The notes under the pieces were generated by a model. It saw only the letters and a list, made by a program, of their open reading frames with translations. It ran no database searches and was not told the origin of the DNA. Shown piece by piece: positions 1 through 11,853 of a DNA stretch of 64,000 bases. Position numbers and translations under genes: made by a program. The stretch is taken from assembly GCA_963281155.1 (NCBI GenBank), contig CAUJLY010000004.1, positions 3,658,001 through 3,722,000 on the forward strand, read 5' to 3'. The stretch comes from Rhabditophanes sp. KR3021 (Eukaryota; Nematoda; Chromadorea; Rhabditida; Alloionematidae). Within the stretch, counting starts at the first letter, position 1. Each line of letters starts with the position of its first letter.

Positions 1-1357
1 ATATTTGGGTCATACTATCAAGTAAGATTTAAAAAAGTTTGTCCGTCAATTAATAATTTAACAAATGAAATGAACAATTAAAATGTAAAGTTGCTTGTTC
101 TTCAATAAATAATTGACATAACAATAAGGATATCCATGTTTCTTTAAACACTCTTGGATTACATTTTCGATGAACCATGGATATTTGGTGTATTTTCAAA
201 ATGTTAAAGAAGGACAAAAGTGTTTTAACTTTCAAAAACTCTTTTAATAATTAATTCAAATTTGATTCATGACCAGTATTCGTGAATATTTACCCAAATT
301 AGCTAATTAAGATTGAAATATCGATTATCCAATACGCTTGACTTCTCTATCCAATTGTATTTATCCGGATCAAAACTAAAGAATATTCTTAAAATTATGT
401 GAAAGTGTGATTCTTACTTCCTGAAGGTATCTCAAGCTTTGTATTTGCACAGTCTCCCAAAAGTGCAACTTTTCTGATTTAATTATACGCTTGCGACGCA
501 GTATTTTTGTTCATTCATTTTATAGTTTAAACGATTAAGACATATTTGTACTAGATGAATGTAAGCTTATTTTTATCACTTTCCTGAAACTCATGGAAAA
601 AGAGAGATTTTATGGATTATAAAAAAGCAGAATTGGTGGAATTTGAGATATAATGGGATAAAGGGATTTTTGATTAACTACTTTGTCTGCTGGTTATTTT
701 AAAATTGACGATTGCATATTATTATTCATTACTTTCAATGTATGGGATATCTTCTTTAAATAGACTTTAATACCAAACAGTCTTATAAAGTAAGACTAAG
801 TTACGGTTAGTAATTAAAATTAATTTTAAACCTTACTTCAAATTTTGGAATGAATGTTGAAAAACATTTTAATTTATCATGATATTATATTTTTAATTAA
901 AAGCGTAACACACCATTTCGATTCAGCGAAACCAAATTAATAATAAATTTCTTAATAAATACATAATAATTACAGCATAACCATGTTGCTATTCTAAGTA
1001 CTTCTGGTCAATAGTATACTTAAATGGATATCATAATAGTTTTTTATTCATTTTCATTTGCCAGTTCGAAAAGTTAGATTTTTAAAGCTTAATACCCATA
1101 AAATGGGAATACATAAATAATGGTACATTTTTATGAATTAGCATAGGAGAGAGAGTGGATATAGGATGTTTTATATAAGTATAAACAATTTGTTTAATGA
1201 ACCAATTCTAAATTTCTAAACAAATGAGGAATTTGATTCAATAAATACTCTTTTTAATACATATCTAAATTGCATTTATAACAATTAAAGTTTATTATTA
1301 ATTGTTTACAAACATGAGTTGATGATATGCAAAAAAACAATTTTACAAATTACGGTA
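1..1357. other. AT-rich non-coding flank
   Basis: No convincing coding sequence was seen on either strand; the open frames are short and low in complexity. It lies downstream (3') of the minus-strand receptor gene that ends at 1358. Confidence 0.5.
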
Positions 1358-2393
1358 TCACTTCAAACTAGGTTTTATTACAGTTCTAAAACGAGTAAAG
1401 TGAGCATTTGAGCCAGCTCTAGTAGTTGACGCTAATAGACGATTAGCTGCCCCCAATCTAAATGTTAAAAAGAGAAAAAATCGGTTTCGTACGGATTCAG
1501 TACATAATAAATAGAATGGAATATCTGTTAGGAGTGCTATATCTGCTCCGTATGCATAATATGCTAAAGCGAATTGTCCCAAAGTTTCATTAAAAGTGAT
1601 GCCTGCAATAAACCTCATTGCAAAAAAAGCTTCAATTGCTAAAATTGCCACAAAAGATCTAAAGCTGTATAAAAATAGCATCTTCTCTAATCTTGCCTTC
1701 TTACCATTGTCCCAATTAAATTGTTTTAGGTAAATCACATTCCAGACTGTCATTGCTGAGTTAATAAGTGTTAAAACTGAAAACAAAACTACTTTCATCA
1801 TATAGAAACTTGGGAAATCATTGTATGACTTAAATTCTGAATAAAGAGCTCCGTTTGATTGATCAACAAAATAGGCAACCCCAATGAATAATGATTTTGA
1901 CTGTAAGAGTCCACCAATAATTGTTTCTACTATTAAAAGTATGATCGTATTCCTTACAGTCCAAATCTAAAAAATATTTTAATTTTGATGGTTTTTGACA
2001 TACCCTGTTATATTTTAAAGTAAATATGCTAGCACAGAATCTATTGAAGATGACTGATGTATACGAAAATTCAATTATCATCATCGTGCTTCCTGATATA
2101 TAATAATCCAGGTTTGGAATTAGATCCGATGTTTTCCAAAACCAACTCGTTAATGGCACCCATTTGGCAGCTTTTAAAAATATAACAGTTTCCAATGTCA
2201 TGTAAATTGAAATTATATTATTAAAAATCATTATTATATACAATGGACTCGAGTAATCGGGATGTTTCCAGACAATATTTAATATTATAAATATCGTGAA
2301 TAAAGTATATAAAATCATAAGAATGATTTGATAGCTTAGTTGTATGTATTCAATAAAGTCTATCGGTATAGGTACTGGTTCTGTATAGTTCAT
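1358..2393 (-). CDS. Seven-transmembrane serpentine-type receptor
   Basis: Two exons, 2393-2004 and 1966-1358, join in frame across a 37-bp intron (GTATGT donor, TTTTTAG acceptor) to give about 332 residues. The protein is almost entirely hydrophobic helices separated by short polar loops. An N-terminal helix (IILMILYTLFTIFIILNIV) is followed by a short loop with SSPLYIIMIFNNI, which recalls the start of TM2 in nematode serpentine chemoreceptors. The last helix has IPFYLLCTESVRNRF, similar to the cytoplasmic end of TM7 in that class. The start is the first ATG before TM1. The likely role is a plasma-membrane chemosensory GPCR, inferred from topology and weak motif likeness only. It does not look like a standard rhodopsin-family receptor, since I find no DRY or NPxxY. 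No ligand can be guessed. Confidence 0.6.
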
Positions 2394-5300
2394 TATATTT
2401 AAAAAATTGTAATAAAGTATTTGGTAACATAAAGACTAATTCTCAATATAATCAAATGTTTTTCTCAAAAAGGTTTACTTTTTACCAAATTAAATAATAA
2501 TTAGTGGCACACCTAAGCACAGTTTAATAGGTAAGTAGATTAATTTGGTAATATTTTTTCTTATTAATAGAATAAATAACTTATTAAGAAACGTAGTTTC
2601 ATGAACAAGATAAATATAATTTGGGTTAAACCTTCAATTCCCACTTAATAAATATCGTCTAAAAAATTATAAACTTTTTCAATGTATTAGCAATTGTAAA
2701 TACCCTGATTTGAAATTATATTGTTAAAATTGTAAATTACTGTTTCATTTTTTATATGATGTGAGGAATCTTAGTTGCTGCAAAGTCTAACTATGACATA
2801 TTATTACTTTTTTTCTTTATTGATATATGGATATTTCAATTATGTAAATGCTTTTATAATTTGAACAAAATATCTTACAGGCAATTAAATTTATTCTTAA
2901 AAGGGTTTAAAAGGATGACTTGTTATACAATTTAATAAAATTACACTTTAGGATAATGCAATTTATACAAACTGAATAAATGTGTATAAATTTATAACTT
3001 TGAAACAAATTTTCAACACGATTAATGATAAACAGATGTACGAATTGATTCAGTTTTAAATGATAGTTCTAATCGGGCAATATATTTTCGTAGAACTATT
3101 CTTTTTGCTAAAATTGGTATTTGTGGTTTGGCAATGGACATGACCAATGGCAAAGCATTTCTTCAGGATTATTGAGACAAGTTGAAAGCAATATGTATTA
3201 AACCAGTTTACAAATTAATACCTACGTAAAATGTTAAAATGTTATATTGAAATAAGCTTATATGATTCCTCAGCTATCATTTCTATCAAATATATTTTGT
3301 AACTCTTTATCGGGATACTATTGTTGTTATTAGTATTTGAAAACTAGATAGATTAGTTTTTAAAATATATATAAGGTTGTTCAATCCGCAATTAGTATAT
3401 GACACATTTTGGGATATTTTATTCTTTTTAATTTTTGTAGTTCATTGCAAATTAAGATTATTTTTGCATGCATTTTAGTAAACATCATTTTCTTTTTTTG
3501 CAATTGACAGTAGTGTATTTGGTATTCCATAATTGAAAATGAGAAACGCAAAACAAAATTTATTTCATATTCAAATAGCTTTTCAGCTGTTAGTGTTAGT
3601 TTTACTGATTACTATGTATTAAAAGCGTATTAAATGTACTGTTTCCAGTGATAAAAAGCTACAAAAAAGTTCACTTTCAATAATGAAAATAGTATGCTTG
3701 ATAAAGAAGATATTTAGAATGGCTTAGCTAAAGTAAGTCTTGCTTTAAAATGCAATCTAATGTTATTAATATTATTTTAAATCCGATATTATTAATATTA
3801 TTTTAAATCCGATGTTATTAATATATTTTTTAAATTCAAATCCGCTGTTAATAATATTATTTTTTCCTTTCATTCGCCGAAACCAAACATATGATAATGC
3901 ATTTTTTATTAATTAGACTCAATACTTGTATTTGCCCACATTTTATTCTAACAATAACAATTGCACCTATTCAATTCTTTTGTATCCATTTTACTCTAAA
4001 AATAGTAACTTATTTCATTTTTCCTCTCATAAAATAATATAATTTTAGCTCATTCCAACTAAATTTATCCACACAATCCATTTTCTTTATCCTTATTTCC
4101 TTTATGGGTTCAATGCACATATATGTATGAAATATATAATTTCTTAAAAGTTTCCAAATTAAAAGAATGTTTTGTATTAATTAAAGTTTAAGTAAATGTA
4201 TTAACATCTCAAAGGAAATATCAGAAGTACAAGAATGTAAATGCCATTATCGTAAGTAATGATAGTTATTACAAATTCACAGTTCTTTTCCAAACTTCTT
4301 TAAAAATTATTTTTTCATTTTTAAAACCAAATAAGTATTGACTCTACCGCATATTCTCCAAAATGTATTTTCAAATTAAGTCATCCTCTAAAGTGCTTAT
4401 TACTATTTTTGGCAATAAATTATATTTTTATATAAAGTAACAATTTTGCCAATAACATTTGTTACCAAAAATAATAATAATATTTGAAGATTTATTTTGA
4501 TAAATTGACTCATATATTGTGATGTCATTCGTAAAAAATGTTCATAGAGTACGCTCCCAAAAGAAAAAATATTTTAGAATAATTGTTGATATTCAAAAAT
4601 AATATAATTTGGTAAGTTTTAACAAGTTTATAATTCCAACTACCTATTTTTATGTCTAAAAAATGAATTGTTCTGGACATTTCAACTTATACAGATGGCA
4701 TTTATAAATTTGTCTAAAATAAGTTAATATCTTTTTTGAAATGTGAAGAAGCATTTTAGACACAATATCGCCCGGGTATATTCGTTGTACTTTATTGTGG
4801 TGTCTTTAAATCCTTTTGCCTTCAGATTTGTTCTTTTAAAAAAATTAATTCATGAGAAAAATAGACTCTCAACATATTAGCCATATATTTGTACATTAAT
4901 AGTTTTAAATTTTATTGCATTATTTATAAACGAACAAAGTGCATATTTTAACTACTAAAGTGTGTTTCTATTCCTTTTGGCGTTATGATATTTTCAGGCT
5001 TATTCATTCAAATCTAATTTAAGTAAATAATCTTAATAATACTAAAAATGCTCATTCTGATGCGATAATAATCTATGAAATAGATATATTGGTCTTATCA
5101 TAAAATAATGTCTTTTCGAATTATTCCATGGCGATGAAAAAGGAAACTGTTTCTTTACAATTTTATTTAAAAAAGCCTTTATTGATGAAAATATTTTGGA
5201 ATTGTAATTAGCGTTAATATTCCTAAATGGATTTCAGCCTACGATATGATCTTCGTTATACATGGAGATACCCTGTTATTTAACTTTTTTAATTTATTGC

Positions 5301-6902
5301 ATTTGACATAATTATGTTATATAATTTTTGTTATTTGCTTATAATATGCATCTCATAACACATAGTTAATTTATTACACATCACTGTACAAGATATAAAA
5401 AATCGCTGAAAATGTTTATATCTTATTACGAAATAAAAGTTTAATTGGATTTTAGATTTTATTTGTATAGTATTGGTTCCATACATTTAGAATAAATTAA
5501 AAGCCTTACAAGAGAATTATTGAAAATTTCAATCCTTATTCTGTATTAATAAATCTGTTTAACTAGACATTTTTTAACTTTTCAAGCGTAAAATGAATAT
5601 ATTAAAGCTAAGATTGAAATTGTCCGGCATTTAAGATATTTTGTTAGCACACTAAATTTTTCAATTAGTTCTTCTAACAATTGATGTTATGATAATGACA
5701 AGCTTAAGTATTCATGAGAAGGGGAAGACAATTTAAAAATTATATAGAAATTTTTGTTAAAAATAAAATTGACCTAGAGTACCATCAAGCAACATTTTTT
5801 GAATGCCAATAAATAGATGTATATGTGGAACATTGTTAAGGTTGTTTCATTTCATGTTTAAGATGACTATTTGTTGTACATGAACATAACGCTTAACAAT
5901 ATCTCCATCAATTTCTTAGCTTGCTGCTTCTATCATTTTGTAACACTAACTCATGCTTCTCTATATATCACTTTGGCTATCTTGTTTTTGCAATTTGTGC
6001 CATTTTTGACAATACTCACGCATACATTCCAATTTTTCATTAGCCTTTTAAATATGTATGTTTAGTTATAAGGGCGAAGGACTAAGCATATCTAGTGGAC
6101 CATATGAAAAATAGGGATAAGAATGAGAACAAATGGCTATTTACACGATATCTTTTCACTAATAAAAATAAAGTTTATATGATTGAATATTTTTTAATGC
6201 ACATTTATTAAACATTCAAATTCTCCATAATAAATATCTTCATTACATAAGATTAATTACTATTTTAGATAAAATAGTCGTAATTGCTAAATGAGATGAA
6301 AGTATGGACTAATATTTTTATGTTGTTTTTAATACGAACCTTAAGTAATTTATTCACTCATTACAAAAACTTATGCTAAGTTGTTTTTACTAATTTCATC
6401 TTCTTACTCATTTTTCTACTTCGCTTTTAATAATAATAAATAAGTATGTTTTTAAAGTTATGCAACAAAATCTGTCCAAATAAAAAAGTATACGGTTATT
6501 CTGATATAAATATTACCTACCCAATATTTAATAATACTTTTAATAACTTACTCAATTTAAAAATTGTTTATTTAACCTGCATTTTAAAGAACATCTCATA
6601 TTTCATATGCCTATATGATTCGCCCGCTTTGCATAATCATCTTTTTTATTTTAAAATTGCCATATTTCGAATTTTAACGAGTCGTTGACCAGACATATGT
6701 TTATATACTTCCATTTCAAATAAATATAAGTAAATGGAATAACTATAAATTCATACTTTTTTTCAGATTTAGTAAAAGCCTACTTATAAACGCTACTTTT
6801 AATAAATAATTTTGTGGCAAGGGATATTATTACTTTTATACTACTATATATGGCAAGCAATGAAGAAGTTATATAGGGTTTTGTGGACATCGAGAGCATA
6901 AA
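2394..6902. other. Long AT-rich intergenic region
   Basis: About 4.5 kb between divergent receptor genes. Apart from the short tandem repeat at 3755-3866 I see no gene, RNA gene or mobile element. Open frames at 5871-6065 and 6446-6688 are short, low-complexity and lack any recognisable domain. The region would contain promoters of both flanking receptor genes. Confidence 0.5.
3755..3866. repeat. Short AT-rich tandem repeat
   Basis: About four imperfect copies of a unit of roughly 27-30 bp built on ATCCGATRTTATTAATATT followed by an A/T run. Copies differ by small substitutions and indels. No coding content. Confidence 0.7.
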
Positions 6903-8121
6903 ATGTTTAGTGAACTTGTTGATCCGTATCTGACGGCTGAAGCGCTATCCAAGGCTTTCATCATTTTTATAGTTTGGATAGTATTGGTTGTTTCAGCTTG
7001 TTTATGTATTCGCACAATTTGGGCAAGAGAAGAGTTGCAAGATGCTGTTGGATCTTATTTAGTATGTTTTCCTTATCCTTTATATAATAATTTAATTGCT
7101 TTAGCTTGCCCTTTCATTCTCTGACTTGGTTTATGGATTTACGATTGTTCCGATGGCATTTTATAGCTCACTGACACCGGATTGGAATTTTTATGGTGAT
7201 AATTCGTTAACGTGCAAAGTAGCTGGATACTTACAAATAGTTTTATTTTCTTTCAATTTTTATATTTTTGCTTGGATAGCTGTTAACAGATACACCGCTT
7301 TGTACAGACCTTCCAGATATGATGCAGAGCAGACCAAAACCCGCTCAAAATGTTGGATAGCATTTTCATTGATAACATCATCCTTTATGGCATGTCCAAT
7401 TGTGATAGCTAACATGGAAGTTGCATGTGAGTTTTAGACAAAATTTAATATCCAATTTCGCATGCATAAATTTAATACATTCCCTCAGATCAACAAGCGA
7501 TTTTTTATATCGACAAAACTTTATATGTAATCAAGATGATTAAATTATGAATATTTTAGACTTCAGCGAAGCGGAACTGTGTGTTCTACGATGGTCCAAA
7601 ACAAAGACTCTCGCCTATAACTGTACGCTAACCACACTCATCTTAGGCCCAACATGTAGCGCTATATTTTACTCCTTATTTAAAATAATATCTGCAATGT
7701 GGAAATCTCATCAAGTAAGTTAAAAGTCAATAATTAGCAATTCACTTTAATCACCATTTAATATTTTAAGTTAGAAGATAATCAGCGAACAATCCTAGAA
7801 ACAGATCACAATTTTATTCAATATTTTTTTATGCTATTTTCCTTTACAGTATCATTTATGCCGCTAGTTATAATACTAATAATCCCATATTTTACATTTT
7901 ATCAACCTGAAGACTTACAAAATACGACGTTTATTTTTGTTTATTTAGCGACGGCTAGTCCAGCTTCAAAATTACTAATTTATCTGTTTATCAATCCTGA
8001 ATTTAGAAAATCATTTACACGCAGTTATACTTGGTGCTGTTGTATGAAACCAGAAAGTGATAGGTTCGAAGAACTAGTTCAATATGAAAACCCTCCGTCA
8101 CTATATAGGCAATATCTATAA
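6903..8121 (+). CDS. Rhodopsin-family G-protein-coupled receptor
   Basis: Four exons (6903-7061, 7105-7426, 7560-7714, 7771-8121) with consensus splice sites join in frame to about 328 residues. TM1 lies in exon 1. TM2 spans the first junction and reads LALSFSDLVYG, the class A LxxxD signature. Exon 2 holds the TM3 cysteine (TCKVAG) and the TM3 cytoplasmic end WIAVNRYTAL, so the DRY motif is NRY. Exon 3 holds extracellular loop 2 with a cysteine and TM5; exon 4 holds TM6 and TM7. TM7 ends LLIYLFINPEFRKSF, where NPEFRKSF is typical of helix 8. A Cys-rich tail (WCCCMK) may be palmitoylated. Likely a plasma-membrane receptor for an amine or peptide; the ligand class is not assignable from motifs. 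Length is normal for a short class A receptor. Confidence 0.75.
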
Positions 8122-8528
8122 TATCTACTCGTACAATCATCAGCGAGTTAGAAGTTTTAGAATTATTGTTTTTCAAATCACGAATTCATATCACTATTTT
8201 ATCTCAAAGTACAATTTTAATCTCAAATATATTACATACAATTTAAATACGAGTAAATTCATGATTTACCTAGATTCATCTACATTTTTAAATTCTTTCA
8301 CTAAGATGTTATATTTTCTGTGAAAGTGTATTTTATTTTATGATTTTATATCATTTTATAATTGCTCATTTTTGTACTAAACATTATTTAAATATTAATA
8401 ATAAATCGTCATTTAACTACTCTAATCTGTTTCATTCGGTTCATTCAGTCGTTTTGGAATAAAACTTATAGCAAAAAATATTAGTTGTTCAAGCTTGCTC
8501 GATGTTACGTAATTTATGCTTTTTTAGA

Positions 8529-8884
8529 ATGTATTCAATTGCTTATGTTACTGTTCCCTCACAAGAGGTAGCGAAGTCAATTTCTAGGTATGTTGTACTA
8601 TCAAATTTACGTCATTGGAACATTTTAGAAGTATTGTTGAATCAAAATTAGCAGCTTGTGTAAATATAGTGCCAGGGATCGTGTCTGTTTACCATTGGGA
8701 AGGAAAAATCAATGAGGATAATGAATTGCTTCTTATTATAAAGACAACATCCATAAATATCAGCAAACTGCAACAAAAAATCCTTGAGCTTCATCCATAC
8801 GATACACCTGAATTTATACATTTTCCAATCGAAGGTGGAAGTGACAAATATCTTCAATGGTTAACTGATCAAACAACCAAATAG
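8529..8884 (+). CDS. CUTA: CutA family divalent-ion tolerance protein
   Basis: Two exons (8529-8587, 8629-8884), 41-bp intron, 104 residues. The fold signature is clear: YVTVPSQEVAKSI, then the KLAACVNI motif, VSVYHWEGKI, LLLIIKT and HPYDTPEFIHFPI, ending in YLQWL. This is the full CutA1 core, a small trimeric ferredoxin-like protein. In animals the family has been linked to acetylcholinesterase anchoring and in bacteria to copper tolerance, but its biochemical role is not settled. The start ATG follows a TTTTTTAG tract by one base, so the mRNA 5' end may be formed by splicing just upstream (a 5'UTR intron or trans-splicing). There is no signal peptide in this model, so it is likely cytosolic unless an upstream exon exists. 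Confidence 0.9.
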
Positions 8885-9097
8885 TTGTATTTTTTCAATT
8901 TGTGAATAAACGTTCTTATTATATTTCATCTAACAACAACACATTTATTCTGTCACTTAAGGGCTTTATCAAGCTTTGTATGACTTTATCGTTTGGTTCA
9001 CGAAAATATATTACGTGTCTTAACTGGATAAATTGGAGCAAGCCATACATTTATCAGATGTGTTTTAAAAAAATTATTTAAAGTTTTAACTTGTAAA

Positions 9098-11463
9098 ATG
9101 CCTAAAAAATTAGATCTTGGTTTAGATGAGAAGTCTGATGGATTTTCTAACACCAAAGATTTATCTAATGCCTTAAGTAGACGTCGTGAAGCTGCGGAAT
9201 GTAGACAATGTAAGTATGGTTTTATTTATAAAATGTATAATAACTTTTAGTAAAAGCTCGTATTGGAAAAGACTCCCATATCAATAGTGATGGCGATTAT
9301 GAATCTTCGTCTGAAAGTGATGATGCTCCGGTATGTGTATGCTCTTATTAATTTAAAATTATTTGTAAATTTTAGGAATGGACTGCCCATGAAGATAAAC
9401 TATTTAGCAAAGTTTTGGTTGCTATTAAATCAAAAGATCCAAAAATTTACCAAAGCGAAGCAAAGTTTTTAGGCGATGATGAAAGTGATTTGGAAGAAGA
9501 AGATGAGCCATGTTCCTCAAAGAGTAAGAAGAAGAAGCAAAAACCGCTCACTTTGAAAGACCATGAGAGAAATCTTGTCCTTAGCCGGCAAGGGATGATT
9601 GACGAAGACGATTCCTTACCTAGTAATGCACATGGAAAGGGATACTTTGAAAAGCAAAAACAACTCATTGCTGATTTGAAAGCTGCAGCTAACGATGGCA
9701 ATGAAAGCAGTGATGATGAATTGCTTACTAAAAAGGAAAAAACCAAGGAAGATAATGAAAAAGACCAAATGGAGGCTGATGCTATGATTGAGGACGCCAC
9801 AAATAGCAAGGGAAAGAAAACAAGAGTTCTCAAGGACTTGGTTGAATTTAGAAAGAAAGATAATATTTCTGACAAGGATAAATTCTTGTTGGACTATATT
9901 TTGAATGAAGACTTCAATGTAAGCAGTGATGAAGACGTTATTCCCACTTACGATGAAATTGTCAACATGGATCGTCAAGAAGAAGAAGATGAGAAGATGG
10001 AACAGTTTGAGCACAAATATAACTATCGCTTCGAAGACCCCGATAAGGAATTTATTAAGCAATATCCAAGAACTATCAAGGACTCCCTTAGAAAAACAAA
10101 CGAGAAGCGTAAGGAACAAAGAGACAATTACAAAGAGCGTAAGGAAGCTGAAAAACAACAAAGGAAGGAGGACATTCAAAGACTCAAAGTTTTGAAGAGA
10201 AATGAGATCGAGTTCAAGATGAACAAGCTGAAAAAGATTTCAGGAATGAGCAATCTGAAAATTAGTTTAGAAGATCTTGAGAAAGATTTTGATCCTGCCG
10301 AATACGACAAAAAAATGAAAGAAGCATTCGGAAATGATTCATTTGACGAAGCTGAAGGGGATTTAGAAAAACCCGTCTTCTCTGATATGTCAGACAATGA
10401 AGAATCCGATTATGATAACCTTGATGTCGTTGACATGAAAAATCAAAACCAAAATGATATTTCTGAGAACGATGATGATTCTGATGGCACTGAAATCTCT
10501 AAAACGAATGATGCTGACAGCGATCACGATGATAGCGATACAAAAGAGGATGATTTTGGAGAAAAGACAGAGGAAGTTCCGAAAAAACGTGGTAGACCTG
10601 AAGAGCTGAAGGCTTCCAGAAGAAAAAGAAACAGAACTTCTAAATTTATGGAAACAGTTCAAAAGGAAAAACCTCTTTTTAATCCTGAAGAAAAGACATT
10701 CGAAGAATATTTTAATGAATATTACGCCTTGAATTATGAAGACATTACTAAAGATGGTACTATCACACGTTTCCATTATAGAACTGTACCTGCTAATGAT
10801 TTTGGACTAACTGTCAACGAAATTTTAGACACAGATGACCGCGCTTTGAATGCTTGGGCTTCTGTAAAGAAAGTTACAGCTTATCGGACAGAAAATGAAG
10901 AAAAATCAGATTGGTATGCCTTCAAACACAAAAGCAAGAATATCAAGAAAAAGAAGCAAATCCTTAATACTGATTTTGGTGGAAAGAAAAGTCTTAAGAA
11001 AAAGGCTGTAGAGGACAAAGGTGAGGACAAAAAAGTAGAAAAGAAAAAGAGTGTCAAGAAAGTTGAAGTTGAAAGTGATTTGCCAATGCCTATTGAAAAA
11101 CCCATCATCGAGGATAAAACTGATGTCGAAAAGCCTCAACAAAATGATAAAGATAATGGCCATGATGAGGAAGATGTTGAAAAGAAAAAGACACGTAGAA
11201 AGAAGAAAGGAAAACGTAACTTCGATGATGACAAGGACGTTTCTGAACCAGTTTCCAAAAAATCAAAGGTTGAGGAGAAAAACAAACCCTCGTCAAGCAA
11301 AATTGCAGACAAGAAATCTAAAAAGAAGTTTAACAAGCAAGACATTCAGCGTGATTCATCTATCAATGTGGATGATGAACGTCTAAAAGCGTATGGCATC
11401 AATCCAGCGAAGTTCCATCGTAAAAAATTGTTTGGAGTCAAAGAGAAGAAGGAGGAGAATTAA
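9098..11463 (+). CDS. KRI1: KRI1-like ribosome biogenesis protein
   Basis: Three exons (9098-9209, 9251-9330, 9376-11463), introns of 41 and 45 bp, 759 residues. KRI1 is a nucleolar factor that works with Krr1 in 40S ribosome assembly. Diagnostic segments include SKVLVAIKSKDPKIYQSEAKF near the N-terminus, FLLDYILNEDF, the YNYRFEDPDKEFIKQYPR block, long Lys/Glu-rich coiled stretches, FEEYFNEYYALNYEDI, HYRTVPANDFGL and the C-terminal DERLKAYGINPAKF. Highly charged acidic and basic tracts between them are normal for the family. Many open frames on the other strand inside this gene are shadows of that biased composition. The length matches animal and fungal KRI1. Confidence 0.95.
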
Positions 11464-11853
11464 TTTTGTTTCATTTGTTGTTGTTACTTTTTATAAATGT
11501 TGTTGATTGTGTTATAAAAATGTTTCATTTTAATTGTATTACATCCTTGAAACTTTAATCTTACATAGTATTGATACTATACACATGCTACCCAAACTTT
11601 ACATTCTCTCGCCACGAATTATTTTCGAATGCAATAAACGTTTTCCCAACCCTCTTTTGGAGTATTATTTTGGTTTGTCATTTCAAAATTATTTTAGCAT
11701 TTTTGGTTGTTTAAATCATATCAATTTGCTAATTCACACTTTTCTTAATATTAAACCACTTAAAACGTCACTGTACATTTGTGGTTTGTACTTAAGTTCT
11801 CATTGTTTAGTTAAAATTACTCACTTTTAATTAGTTTCCCGCATTCACCCAAA
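11464..11853. promoter_or_regulatory. Short spacer upstream of NUP155
   Basis: A 390-bp spacer between two plus-strand genes, presumably holding the KRI1 3'UTR and the NUP155 promoter. AT-rich; no specific element recognised. Confidence 0.35.

Noticed and set aside
5871..6688. Two short hydrophobic plus-strand ORFs as extra exons of a receptor
   Set aside because: No splice partners in phase, no motif, and the composition is that of AT-rich random sequence.
9447..11386. Many long open frames on the minus strand and other frames inside KRI1
   Set aside because: They mirror the Lys/Glu/Asp-rich codon pattern of KRI1, whose frame carries all conserved family blocks; none of the shadows has a domain.
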